DNA of 64,000 nucleotides, from the NCBI RefSeq assembly GCF_013449725.1, contig NZ_JACCFF010000003.1, forward strand, positions 372,001-436,000. Reading direction: 5' to 3'. A program made the position numbers and the translations under genes. This DNA is from Mycobacteroides sp. LB1. Lineage in GTDB: Bacteria; Actinomycetota; Actinomycetes; Mycobacteriales; Mycobacteriaceae. The notes under the pieces are model-generated. The model saw nothing but the letters and a program-made list of their open reading frames with translations, was not told the DNA's origin and did no database searches. Below, one piece after another: positions 6,124-14,469 of the stretch (positions are counted from its first letter, which is position 1; every line of letters begins with the position of its first letter).

Positions 6124-8397
6124 CTAGTGGCGGCCGGTGCGGCTGCGTTTGGCGCGGTTGCCCTTGCCGTTGCCCTTGTTGTTCTTCTTGCTGCCGCTGT
6201 TCTTGGAGTGCGAGCCGCTATCGTGCGAGCTGCCGTTTCCATTATGGGTGCTGGCGGTGTTCTGAGTGTTAGGACGGGCGCCATCCCGTGCGTGGTCACG
6301 GGTCTGGCTCGTGACCGAGTTATTGCGTACGGCTTGGTTGTCGCGCTGCTGGGCTTCGGATTCGGGCCGGGCGTGTACGGTCTGCGGCTCGCTGTTGTGC
6401 TGCGATTGCTGCTGGGCCACGCTGTTGACCGTCCGGGCACCCTGCAAGGCTTTGGAGCGCTGCGCCTGGGATGCCTGCTCAGCACCGGCCTGCTGCACCT
6501 GACGCTGTTCAGCCGGGGACGACGGTCGCGCGGGCAGCTTTGATGGCGACTGCGGTGAGGGCCGTGCCGCTATCTGCCTGTCGGCAGCGCGTTGATCGAT
6601 GGCGCACGTGGCGCATCGAACCCTGCCGTCGTCGCCCCGAAATGCAAGGTTGAAACGGTCGCCTTCTCCGACTTGGTTCTTCTTATAGAAGCCGCCGATT
6701 AGCGGGCCTTCCCGGTTGCTTTCATCCCGCGGAACATATCGGACAGAGGAGCCCTCGCCGCCCTCGGCGGTGGACGCAAACGGGTACTCATCACGGGCCT
6801 TGCCGGTCTGAGTCGGTATGCCCCCCAAAGCGTCTCGACGCCGACCGGAAGTGTCTATGGGGTTACCCCGTGTCAGAGTGCTGGGCTGACCTTTCTCAAT
6901 AGCATCAAGCTTGTGGTCGAAATGCTCAGGCATCGTGCCCGCGTTGTACACCAGGGAAGGGTTTTCATTGACGTGCCCGCAATCCATATGTGAGCAGGCC
7001 GGCAACGAAGTTGACGGTGGCGCGTTGGGGGCTTTGGGTACCTCGGGGGTTTTGGCGGCTGCGGCGACTTCTTGGGAAAGTTTGGTTGGGTCGGTGGCTG
7101 TTTCAGGGGTTACGCGGGTGACGGTGGCTGCCTCGGAGGCGATGTCGTCGGTACCCTTTTTGAGGCCTTGTTCGACGGCGTTCTCGGCGACATTTCCGAT
7201 GGTTTTCTTGGTGAGTCCTTGTGGGGTGAGAGCGGCAACGATCTGCATCCCGGCCGAGAAGTTTTGCAGGCCCTTGTTATTGGGGTCCGTAGACGCGATG
7301 GCCTCGACGGCGATGGAGGTGTTGTTCACCGCGAGCGCAGCCTCGGTGAGCAGGCTGGCGCCGGGGGCTGAGCCCACCCCGGTGGCCATCAGCGCGGCGC
7401 CGCCGATGAGCATCGCCGACTGGGTGGGGTGTTCCTGCACGGTCTGCGATACCGCTTGGGCTTGCAGGGCATTGCCGTCGGCTTGGGCTGCCATTGCGCT
7501 GCCTAAGAAGTCTCCGGCCTTCTTGAAGCCGTTACCGACAGCACTCACGGCGCCGCCCACCGTGTCTCCGACATCGGACCAGCCGAACTGTGAGTACCCG
7601 TCACCCACGGCCAGCGGCGGGTCGACGTAGACCGGCCATGCGGTGGTGTCGGTGGGTGAGATGACTTCGGAGACTTGGTATAGCTGCGGGGCAACCTGTT
7701 TGGCCACATACGCCGAATAGACGATGTTCCCACCCGAGTCGCGGGCCTCGGCCGGGGACATCACCCCGAGCGTTTCTGCCTGCGGGGTGGCCCGGTTCAG
7801 TGTGAGGTGGCCGCTGGAGTGCATCAGCATCACCGTGTCGGCCGGGGTGCGCACAAACGTGGACACCGACCGCGCGCCGGAGGGTTCGTTGATCCGGGCC
7901 ACGGTGCGGTAGCCGTCGCGGGTGTTTTCGGCCAGTAGGTCAAACCCTGCGCCAGCATCGGGGTAGACCATCTGCCCAGCCGAGGTGAGCTGGCCACTGC
8001 CCAAGTTTGCGGGTAGCACCATCTCCACGGCACCCACCGGGCTCTGAGACACCAAACCGGCGGCCGGGTTCACCGGCAGGCCTGCGGAGCGTTGCTTGCT
8101 GGTCAGGGAGGTGTCGAGTCCGGCGGCCGAATCTTGGAACGCTGTTGTCGCGGCTAGGCCGAACTGTTCGGCTGCCGAGGCCACCGGGGCGCTCGCCGAG
8201 GGCTGCACACCGGTGAGCGGGATCGCGACGGCCGCGAGCACCGCCAACGCCTTCACCGCCGAAGGCAACCTAGTTAGTCGAGCCTCTAGGAAACCTTGAT
8301 CGAGGCTTTCGCGCCGACGTGTGGGCCATATCCGGTGGCATTCCCGCACGGAAATAAGCTTGCCCTTACCGGTGCGGAAAGTCTTCTTCTCGGACAT
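6124..8397 (-). CDS. Secreted nuclease toxin with NucA/NucB domain
   Basis: A 757-aa product from ATG 8397 (an upstream ATG at 8514 in the same frame is less likely). After a long basic N-region there is a signal-like hydrophobic segment (about 49-70), an alternating-strand region (about 120-250, with PVYVDPPLAVGDGY), helical Ala-rich sequence to about 450, then a NucA/NucB-type DNase domain (about 491-588). That domain carries GRRRDALGGIPTQTGKARDE followed by YPFAST, an EGG triad and SVRYVPRDESNREG, very close to the Bacillus NucA/NucB pattern R-R-x-x-L-x-x-x-P-T-x-x-G-x-x-R-D-E with EGG-x-x-x-x-V-x-Y. The Asp and Glu of DE and EGG correspond to catalytic residues of NucB. Unusually, about 165 residues follow the domain: a Gln/Ser/Asn-rich tail that becomes strongly basic (KKNNKGNGKGNRAKRSRTGR). 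Immunity is expected downstream. Confidence 0.85.
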   Translation of the reverse strand: MSEKKTFRTGKGKLISVRECHRIWPTRRRESLDQGFLEARLTRLPSAVKALAVLAAVAIPLTGVQPSASAPVASAAEQFGLAATTAFQDSAAGLDTSLTSKQRSAGLPVNPAAGLVSQSPVGAVEMVLPANLGSGQLTSAGQMVYPDAGAGFDLLAENTRDGYRTVARINEPSGARSVSTFVRTPADTVMLMHSSGHLTLNRATPQAETLGVMSPAEARDSGGNIVYSAYVAKQVAPQLYQVSEVISPTDTTAWPVYVDPPLAVGDGYSQFGWSDVGDTVGGAVSAVGNGFKKAGDFLGSAMAAQADGNALQAQAVSQTVQEHPTQSAMLIGGAALMATGVGSAPGASLLTEAALAVNNTSIAVEAIASTDPNNKGLQNFSAGMQIVAALTPQGLTKKTIGNVAENAVEQGLKKGTDDIASEAATVTRVTPETATDPTKLSQEVAAAAKTPEVPKAPNAPPSTSLPACSHMDCGHVNENPSLVYNAGTMPEHFDHKLDAIEKGQPSTLTRGNPIDTSGRRRDALGGIPTQTGKARDEYPFASTAEGGEGSSVRYVPRDESNREGPLIGGFYKKNQVGEGDRFNLAFRGDDGRVRCATCAIDQRAADRQIAARPSPQSPSKLPARPSSPAEQRQVQQAGAEQASQAQRSKALQGARTVNSVAQQQSQHNSEPQTVHARPESEAQQRDNQAVRNNSVTSQTRDHARDGARPNTQNTASTHNGNGSSHDSGSHSKNSGSKKNNKGNGKGNRAKRSRTGRH

Positions 8398-8750
8398 AGC
8401 AAAGGAATGTACACCGTGATCATGACATGCAAAAGCCGACGTAATCCAGGGTTCTTGAGCATCTTGCCGCTGACAGTTCGGAAACAGTCTCTGAACTGTC
8501 AGCGATCTGCACAAACTTCGCTCAAGTGAGACCAGGCGCCGAGTGCTGGTGTGAGTAGTGGTTCATCGACAGGGAACTTTCCAGTTTCCTAGCCGCAAAC
8601 ACTGGACGGTCTACATGTGGGGCGCCGGTCCGGTGCGGGAGGTACTGGAAGTGCTCAAAAACGATGAGGGTGCCCCCGCGCTCGAACCAACGGGGGGGAG
8701 GTGAGCGCGGGGGCAGCCAGAACACTAACAGCGGATCGACAAATAGTTCG
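8398..8750. other. Gene-poor stretch between nuclease toxin and phage genes
   Basis: About 350 bp without a convincing gene. It must hold the promoter of the nuclease toxin (leftward) and contains a perfect inverted repeat at 8469-8503. Short frames on both strands here have poor codon structure. Confidence 0.5.
8469..8503. promoter_or_regulatory. Perfect 11-bp inverted repeat upstream of the nuclease toxin
   Basis: Arms GCTGACAGTTC (8469-8479) and GAACTGTCAGC (8493-8503) flank a 13-bp spacer. It lies about 70 bp upstream of the toxin start and has no T tract, so an operator is more likely than a terminator. The half-site contains GACAGT, related to the GACTGTCC repeats near attR. Confidence 0.5.
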
Positions 8751-9137
8751 CTACAGCCGTCCTTCGAGCTGTTCGGGCAGTGGTGGCACCTCGCCGTTGC
8801 CGCCTCGGGTGATCCACGCACGTAGTTCGCGCAGGTGCGCCAGGGCGATGCTGAGTAGCTTGGTTTCGGTGTCGAGTTGCGCCCGGACCTTGCCGACTTC
8901 GGCGACGAGCGCGGTGACCCGGCCATCGACCAGGGCGATGGCGGCATTGTGGGCTTCGCGCTGCTCGGCCATCGCGGCTTTGAAGGTTTCGCGCTGCTCA
9001 GTGGCGAAGGCTTTCCAGTCAGCAGCGCCGTTGGCCTCCTTGCCGTTTCGGCGGTCCACCCACGACTTGATGAGTGTGCCGATCACTCCGCCTGCGAGCA
9101 GCCCAACGGCAAGATCAAGCCACTGATCGACGGTCAC
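8751..9137 (-). CDS. Phage membrane protein with coiled coil (holin-operon type)
   Basis: A 128-aa protein starting at GTG 9137, which overlaps the stop of the preceding holin-like frame (GTGA). One N-terminal transmembrane helix (about 8-26, LAVGLLAGGVIGTLIKSWV) is followed by WVDRRNGKE and then a long charged helix (about 38-110) with heptad-like spacing. In mycobacteriophages, small membrane proteins of this kind follow the lysins and holin and may assist lysis. No lysin remains nearby, so it is an orphan here. Confidence 0.7.
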   Translation of the reverse strand: MTVDQWLDLAVGLLAGGVIGTLIKSWVDRRNGKEANGAADWKAFATEQRETFKAAMAEQREAHNAAIALVDGRVTALVAEVGKVRAQLDTETKLLSIALAHLRELRAWITRGGNGEVPPLPEQLEGRL

Positions 9138-9241
9138 TGATCTGGCTCGCTGGGGCCGCTGGCTCGGCGATCCTGTGACAGCTTGAGGCCAGCGAGACCG
9201 CTACTGAGTAGCCCGACGATCATGGTGGTGTGGTGCCACGT
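9134..9241 (-). pseudogene. C-terminal remnant of a holin-like gene
   Basis: The frame that ends at TGA 9136-9134 encodes MIVGLLSSGLAGLKLSQDRR and ends SEPDQ, a short hydrophobic segment plus a polar tail as found at the end of phage holins. It is coupled to the next gene by GTGA. Upstream it runs straight into the truncated capsid gene read in another frame, so only the 3' end survived a deletion. The ATG at 9223 may still yield a 29-aa peptide. Confidence 0.5.
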
Positions 9242-9764
9242 TGACGCTGCGCCCGGTCACGCTCAAGGCCGACGCCTCCGAGGTGAATACGGCGCCGCGT
9301 GTGGCGAGCATCTTGCAGAAGTTGCAAGCGTTCGCCGAGGCGTAGCGCGCCCAGCGGGCGCCGACCTCGCGGGCGACGTTCTCAGTGACGGTGCGCCGGG
9401 ACTGGTCGAAAATCGCCCGCGTCCCCGACCCCTGTAGGGAGTCGGTTGGCTTGCTCTGCGTCAACGCCCATCGGCCCGAAATGGCTAGCCCGTCAATCTC
9501 CGTCAGCGGCGCCGCCAGCGTGTCGAATTCCGGTGCCGTCGCCGACGCGGCCACCACCGGCAGCGCTTCGTACCACGTCTGCGTCAGGTCATTGGCCGCC
9601 GCCAGATATGGCGTGACCACATCCGGATACGCGTCGGTGACATAGGCCAGCTGCTCGGGCAATGTCAGTCCGGCGATGCGGGCCAACAGGTCTGTGATTT
9701 CGCTGCCGAGCTCGAAAGCCAATCGGGTCAGCAGCAGCTGGAAGTCAGCGGCCTCGGTTAGCAT
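9201..9764 (-). pseudogene. Minor capsid / MuF-like head protein, truncated
   Basis: A 187-aa frame whose first 170 or so residues look like the N-terminal part of an actinophage head morphogenesis (MuF-like) protein: VAREVGARWARYASANACNF, then CKMLATRGAVFTSEASALSV. This family normally continues with more than 100 residues including a C-terminal H-D-H-C-x-C block. Here it ends abruptly in an unrelated tail (VAPHHHDRRATQ) produced by joining to the holin-like remnant around 9235-9245. The start ATG 9764 overlaps the portal stop by 20 bp, as is usual for portal-MuF pairs. Confidence 0.75.
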
Positions 9765-11226
9765 CTACCAGGTCCGGCTCCGCGCCCTGCGGGGGCGGGG
9801 GCACTTCTTGCACAGGTGAAGTCGCGAGGCGATCAATCAGCTTCGTTACCGTGCCCTGACGGCGCTCCTGCTCGATGAGCTTCTGGTCTCGCTCGGAGAT
9901 ACCGACCTCACGCATGGTCACCTTGGACTGCGCGTCAAGGATCTTTGATCCGACCAGCTTCGATGCGCGGTCAGCGTCCGATGCCGGTGTCGGGGTAGCC
10001 GGGTTGCACCAGTTCGGCGAGACGCCGGACACCGATGCGAAAGTCGCGGACGGGTCGCGGTGCTTCATGATCAGGTAGGCCACCTGGCGCCAGGCGCGCG
10101 TCCACATGCGCTGGCGCAGCAAGGCGCGCTTGACTAGTCGCGACTCAAGCACGCGCACCGCGGCAGCGGACGGCGGGTTGTCGGTGGAGAATCCGAGGTA
10201 GTTCCACGGAATCGCGGACTCGGCCGAGACGTGTTGCAGGTAGTGCTTGACCTGCTCGATATACGGCGTCGGCGGGGCCGGGGTGAACTGTCCGATCTGC
10301 GGCAGCGGATCGCCCGGATTCTCCGGCGCCGGAATGAAGTTCATGCGCGACATCGCGACGTTCCACTGCTTTACCAGCTTCTCGCCAGCGGAAGTGTGCT
10401 CGTCGATGCCGAACTGGGCGGGGTCAACGCCGAGGCCATACCGCTGTGGCGCGGTGTAGAACTCGCGGTTAATTTCCATGCCCAGCAGGGTCCGACCGAT
10501 CGCTTCGGTTGCGTACCGGACAGGCGGCGTGATCTCGGAGCGCCCACGAATATCGGAGGGGCGCTCACGGTTCGGGAACTGAACCATCGGCACCACGCCG
10601 AGGTTGTGTGTGTCGCGCTGGACATCGACAGACCGGCCGTCGCTGCCGCGCGGCAGCGTGATTGTGGCCTGCGGGGTGTACAGCACCTCGGCAGTCACTA
10701 CAGAGGTCACCGGGTCGCGGCGCTGAATCAGGCCAGCAGATTCGGTTCGGCGCCGTGAATCCCACAGCACCGTCGCATCCATGGGGGACTCAGCGCTCAC
10801 CACCACGTCGGGCTCAAACAGGTCTGCGTCACCGGTACCAACACCGACGAAGCTCGTCCCACAGATCAGCGAGTCGACAGCCTGACGGGCTTGCTCAACG
10901 TCAAGAGCGTCGTCCCGGTACGCATCGTCCAGCACGGCGCTGTCGCCGCCCAGTACGGACCATCCGTCCCATTCGATGCGCTCAGCGAGCACGTCCACAA
11001 CGATGCCGGGCGTTCCCACGAACACCTCAAGGTCGGCAAGGTGCGGCGGCACAGCGATATCAAGATTGCGGGCCTGATGCCTGCCTTCGTAGAGGGTGTA
11101 TTTCTTCTCGTTGACCCGACGCGCCTGCCCGAGCTGTGAACGCATCTTGCCGAGCATTTGCGCCGCGGCCGCGGTGAGGTCGCCAGAGTCCATGAGGCGA
11201 GCCAGATCAGTTGACGGTGCGACCAT
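9745..11226 (-). CDS. Phage portal protein (SPP1 Gp6-like)
   Basis: A 493-aa protein, the full length expected for actinophage portals. Features include MLGKMRSQLGQARRVNEKKY near the start, a YTLYEGRH segment, GWSVLGGD, a central VPMVQFPNRERPSDIRGRSE block, and the long helix region QVKHYLQHVSAESAIPWNYL followed by SAAAVRVLESRLVKRALLRQ. The portal forms the dodecameric DNA entry ring of the head. The start ATG overlaps the terL stop (TAATG). No lesion is seen, but without terminase and capsid it has no obvious role. Confidence 0.9.
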   Translation of the reverse strand: MVAPSTDLARLMDSGDLTAAAAQMLGKMRSQLGQARRVNEKKYTLYEGRHQARNLDIAVPPHLADLEVFVGTPGIVVDVLAERIEWDGWSVLGGDSAVLDDAYRDDALDVEQARQAVDSLICGTSFVGVGTGDADLFEPDVVVSAESPMDATVLWDSRRRTESAGLIQRRDPVTSVVTAEVLYTPQATITLPRGSDGRSVDVQRDTHNLGVVPMVQFPNRERPSDIRGRSEITPPVRYATEAIGRTLLGMEINREFYTAPQRYGLGVDPAQFGIDEHTSAGEKLVKQWNVAMSRMNFIPAPENPGDPLPQIGQFTPAPPTPYIEQVKHYLQHVSAESAIPWNYLGFSTDNPPSAAAVRVLESRLVKRALLRQRMWTRAWRQVAYLIMKHRDPSATFASVSGVSPNWCNPATPTPASDADRASKLVGSKILDAQSKVTMREVGISERDQKLIEQERRQGTVTKLIDRLATSPVQEVPPPPQGAEPDLVDANRGR

Positions 11227-12696
11227 TAGTACACCGCCTTTCTGCTTGCTCGTTTACGTGGCCCCCGGGTTGTAGCCCCAAGTACTGCAAGGCATCCCGA
11301 TACCAGGGGTGCGATATTCACACTGTTGTCTGAGCGGTCCCAGCCGAAGCCGCCCGCGTCGCGGATGTTGCGCTTCTTGGCACCGGCAACCGCGTCGGTT
11401 ACCGGCCCTTCGCCGTCATGAGTCAGCAGCGGCAAGCCGTCGTCCAGAAGCTCCGAATCGATCAAGTCGAGCCAAGCGCCGCACGCCTTCGTCATGTCCT
11501 GAGCGCCGGTCTGGCGAGCTCGGCAGCGCCGTGCCACCAGGTCTGGCAGCATCGCCGCCGCAGGGGAGGCCGAATCGATCAAGATGTCGACATTCTTCGA
11601 TGTCTCAGCCAGCCAAATCTTCGCGGCCGCAACATCGAATCCGCTCCACACCTCTTCGACATGGACGCGGCCACCGTCGAGCGCCCACGCCGCCGAGATC
11701 GAAATCTCGCGCGCATGCGACATATCGACGCCGATCGCCGACGGCAACGCATTGGACTCCGGCCCAACGTCAATCGCCGAAGCCCACAAGCTCTTGGAGA
11801 TGATCCGCTTGGTCCGCAGGATCTTGTCCCAGATGCCCAAGCCCTCGCGCAGAAACGACGCCTCGCCGAGGATCTTGCGCATACGTCGAACTGCACGCTC
11901 ACTGACCCGACTCGGGAAGGCGGGAATGGCCTTGAGCCACTGCGCCCTGTCGTCAGGGTTGCAGCCACGGTCAGCCGAGAACTCGACGTACAGCGACTCA
12001 CGTGGCCCGTCGTCGTCAAGCTCCGCGCTGTCCTCGCCATCGACATCGATACCAGCATCGAGACGCTGAGTCACGAAAAACTCGCTCGGGTCATCAGGTT
12101 TGGGCGGCGTGCCCATCGTCAGGATCAGCGGATTTCTCGCGACATTCGTCGACGGCGTCATGTCATCCAGGGCTTTCGAGGTGAGGATCTGTGCCTCATC
12201 GAAAATCAGGATGCCGATGTCCGGGAAGCCACGGCCGAAGCCGCGTTCGCGGGCGCCGAACATGATGACCGAACCGTTGGTGAAGATGATCTTCTCGTCG
12301 CCGGATCCGCTGTAAACCCGCTTGATGTGCGGCTTCACATTGGGCAGGTCGGCGATGGCCTGCATTGACTCGAAAGTCTCGCGGGCCGTCTTGAACAGGT
12401 GGGCGGTCCAGATGCACCGCAGGCCGGGGTATTTGATGCACAGCGAGAACGCAATCGCACCGATCAGATACGTCTTACCGGACTGCCGGGGATCGAAATC
12501 GTCGTGGTATCAGAGGCGTACAGGCCGTCCGGGCGCTTCGCCAAAATCAGGCGGCCCAGGTCGTCTTGCCAGTCGTCGAAGCCGATTCCGAGCAACCGGC
12601 AGATCTCGCAGATGGACGGCCACTCCGTCGACACCATGTCGTCCGGTGGGATCACATGGCGCGCCTTGGCGTACAGCGCAGGGACGGCAATATCGG
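11226..12696 (-). pseudogene. Terminase large subunit, frameshifted in the Walker A motif
   Basis: Two frames together give a whole TerL. The first encodes VPALYAKARHVIPPDDMVST, then GIGFDDWQDDLGRLILAKR and TTISIP. The second continues RQSGKTYLIGAIAFSLCIKY and then HLFKTARETFESMQAIADLP, Walker B (IGILIFDEAQ), and the nuclease half with IGVDMSHAREISISAAW. The expected IPRQSGKT Walker A needs one more C on the coding strand: the run is 4 G on the + strand (12488-12491) where 5 are required. The ATPase that packages DNA is therefore not made. The 5' limit given is the likely TerL start point; there is no start codon there, see the fused ORF at 12464. Confidence 0.88.
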
Positions 12697-13063
12697 TGCT
12701 GTCAGGGATCTTCGCGGCCTTCGCGATCGGGTCAGTGTCACCCGCCAGCTGATCCAGCGTTGCGATATCTTCGGCGATGTCCAGCAGGCGCTTTGACAGC
12801 GCCGCCAGATCGCGAATCGGAGTGCTTGCGTGGTCAACCGCAGTCGCCACCCGTATGCGTACTTTGCCCAGCAGCTCGCGGCGGGACTTGCGCGACTCGG
12901 GGCCGTCATCAAGGTCCCGCAAGATCTCCAGCAGGCGTTGCGACAGCGACGCCAGCTCGCGGGTGTTCGTCTCGGGGTCCAGCACGACCGGCGCAATGCG
13001 ATCGCGCATCGACCCCAACAAGTCGGCCTGGTCACCCTCGCGGGCCGCCAGCATCACCGGCAT
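12464..13063 (-). CDS. Terminase small subunit with internal duplication, fused in frame to the TerL N-terminus
   Basis: A 199-aa frame. Residues 1-118 are TerS-like and contain two similar modules: DLLGSMRDRIAPVVLDPETN through RELASLSQRLLEILRDLDD, and ELLGKVRIRVATAVDHASTP through RDLAALSKRLLDIAEDIAT. TerS recognises DNA for packaging; one such module per protein is the usual state in related phages as I know them. From about residue 127 the frame runs without stop or start codon into the TerL N-terminus, and it ends 9 codons after the terL frameshift. TerS and TerL are normally separate, so a small deletion may have fused them. Confidence 0.75.
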   Translation of the reverse strand: MPVMLAAREGDQADLLGSMRDRIAPVVLDPETNTRELASLSQRLLEILRDLDDGPESRKSRRELLGKVRIRVATAVDHASTPIRDLAALSKRLLDIAEDIATLDQLAGDTDPIAKAAKIPDSTDIAVPALYAKARHVIPPDDMVSTEWPSICEICRLLGIGFDDWQDDLGRLILAKRPDGLYASDTTTISIPGSPVRRI

Positions 13064-13193
13064 TGACTAGACCTCGTCCGGTACCCACCGAATCGACGGC
13101 TGGCCGTCGACAGCGGTCACCTCGGGGATACGCGCGCCGTAGCCCTGATTGCGTGTGATGATGTTCTCCCGGTATCGATCGGTCGGAGGTCAT

Positions 13194-14264
13194 ATGAGGC
13201 GGCTTGACAAGGTCGTGCGCGATCCCGACGTTCGACACAACCCCCTGTACGGCCCGGCGCCGGACGATCACTGTCCGTGCGGCTCTCGCAGGCAGACGAA
13301 GCGTTGCCATCGGGCTACTGACCACACGTGGGTCGCGGAGCGTCCTCCGGCCCTAATTACGGGGCCACGAAGCGGCTATGCCAATCCCCGCTGCTACGCG
13401 AGGGTTAGCAACGATTGCGACGATCAACTGACACTTGAACACTGGATCAGCGACGATCTCCTGGAGCGTATTTCGGCCGATAAGAAGGTCGTTGCCGTCC
13501 AGGGTGCGTCATGGCAGGCAAGTAGTGAAAAGAAGACAGTCGGCATCAAAGGCGTATCGACCAGGATGTTGTGCGAGAGACATAACAAGGCTCTGTCACC
13601 GCTTGACTCTGTTGCCGCGGAGTTCTTCGCCCACCTGCGCGACGACCTGGTTGATATGACGTGGCACCAGGGAGTCGTCGATTTTGCTCGTGGATTCACC
13701 ATGGTAAATGGTCCACATCTGGAGCTATGGCTACTCAAGGCACTCTGGGGTGCGATAGAAGCGAAAGCCCTTGTAGTTAATGGCCATCGCGCCTATCGCT
13801 TTCGCCTTGGGGTTACTAACGACGTGCTCGCCGAGATACTTTGGCGCGGTGCTGAATGGCCTAAGCAGTGGGGTATGTATGTGCTACTTGATCGTGACCA
13901 CGACGTACCTGTGATCCCGAACTCGGTGCGAGTCCGTCTCGCGAGCATGGGCAGCGAGGTTCTCGGGGGCTTTTTCGAGATTGGAGGATTTGAGTTCCTG
14001 ATCTCCTTTGAGCTGCCGCCCGTGAGACGCATCTATCGTCCTGCGGCTCTGACCTTTCAGCGAACCGGTTTCCGTAGCTGTTACAAGATGGCCGCGTTCG
14101 CGTGGCCGGAGACGGGCCACGAAATGGTGAACGTCTGGAGCCAGCGGGGGCCTAACGAAAGTGTTCGCGTTCCCCCCAATGCCAGGGCAGGGAGCCTCGC
14201 CGAGCAGACCTTCCCAGGTTCTTTCAACATCACGAGTGGAGCTGAACGGAACGCTGAACCTTAG
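13194..14264 (+). CDS. Orphan protein with N-terminal SEC-C-like zinc motif, inserted in the packaging region
   Basis: A 356-aa protein. ATG 13194 is preceded by GGAGG at proper spacing, so it is preferred over ATG 13149. Residues 25-45 hold a SEC-C-like zinc motif (CPCGSRRQTKRCHRATDH). A second Cys pair with an H (YARVSNDCDDQLTLEHWI) resembles the N-terminal part of an HNH-type fold, with another C-x-x-H (MLCERHNKALSPLD) later. The C-terminal 250 residues match nothing I recognise. It is the only rightward gene amid leftward packaging genes, and its G+C is lower than that of its neighbours, so it looks like a later-acquired cargo gene. A nuclease or defence role is only a guess. Confidence 0.7.
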   Translation: MRRLDKVVRDPDVRHNPLYGPAPDDHCPCGSRRQTKRCHRATDHTWVAERPPALITGPRSGYANPRCYARVSNDCDDQLTLEHWISDDLLERISADKKVVAVQGASWQASSEKKTVGIKGVSTRMLCERHNKALSPLDSVAAEFFAHLRDDLVDMTWHQGVVDFARGFTMVNGPHLELWLLKALWGAIEAKALVVNGHRAYRFRLGVTNDVLAEILWRGAEWPKQWGMYVLLDRDHDVPVIPNSVRVRLASMGSEVLGGFFEIGGFEFLISFELPPVRRIYRPAALTFQRTGFRSCYKMAAFAWPETGHEMVNVWSQRGPNESVRVPPNARAGSLAEQTFPGSFNITSGAERNAEP

Positions 14265-14325
14265 CCTGCGATCAATCGTTGTTTAGCGGAGGCTCTGGTG
14301 GAAAACGTGGTGTATAGAAAGCCGC

Positions 14326-14469
14326 CTATGCCATGAGGTGCGACCAGACGCCAGGGGAGGGGTATCCGGGCGGGGCGGTGTCTTCGTGGCCGTCAGCGTG
14401 GCACTCAAAGCCGCCTAGGCATTTGGCGTAGTACGTCAGCGATGACATCACCTGTGGCGTTGTGGTCAC
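14326..14469 (-). CDS. Small Cys/His protein downstream of HNH
   Basis: A 47-aa product from GTG 14469, which overlaps the HNH stop (GTGA). The sequence MSSLTYYAKCLGGFECHADG followed by HEDTAPPG has a C-x5-C-x-x-x-x-H spacing that could bind a metal. No family recognised. The rest of 14265-14325 shows nothing. Confidence 0.5.
   Translation of the reverse strand: MTTTPQVMSSLTYYAKCLGGFECHADGHEDTAPPGYPSPGVWSHLMA

Noticed and set aside
12464..12500. Programmed frameshift in terL
   Set aside because: No slippery heptamer is evident and programmed shifts are not known in phage terL Walker A motifs. A lesion or base-calling error is simpler.
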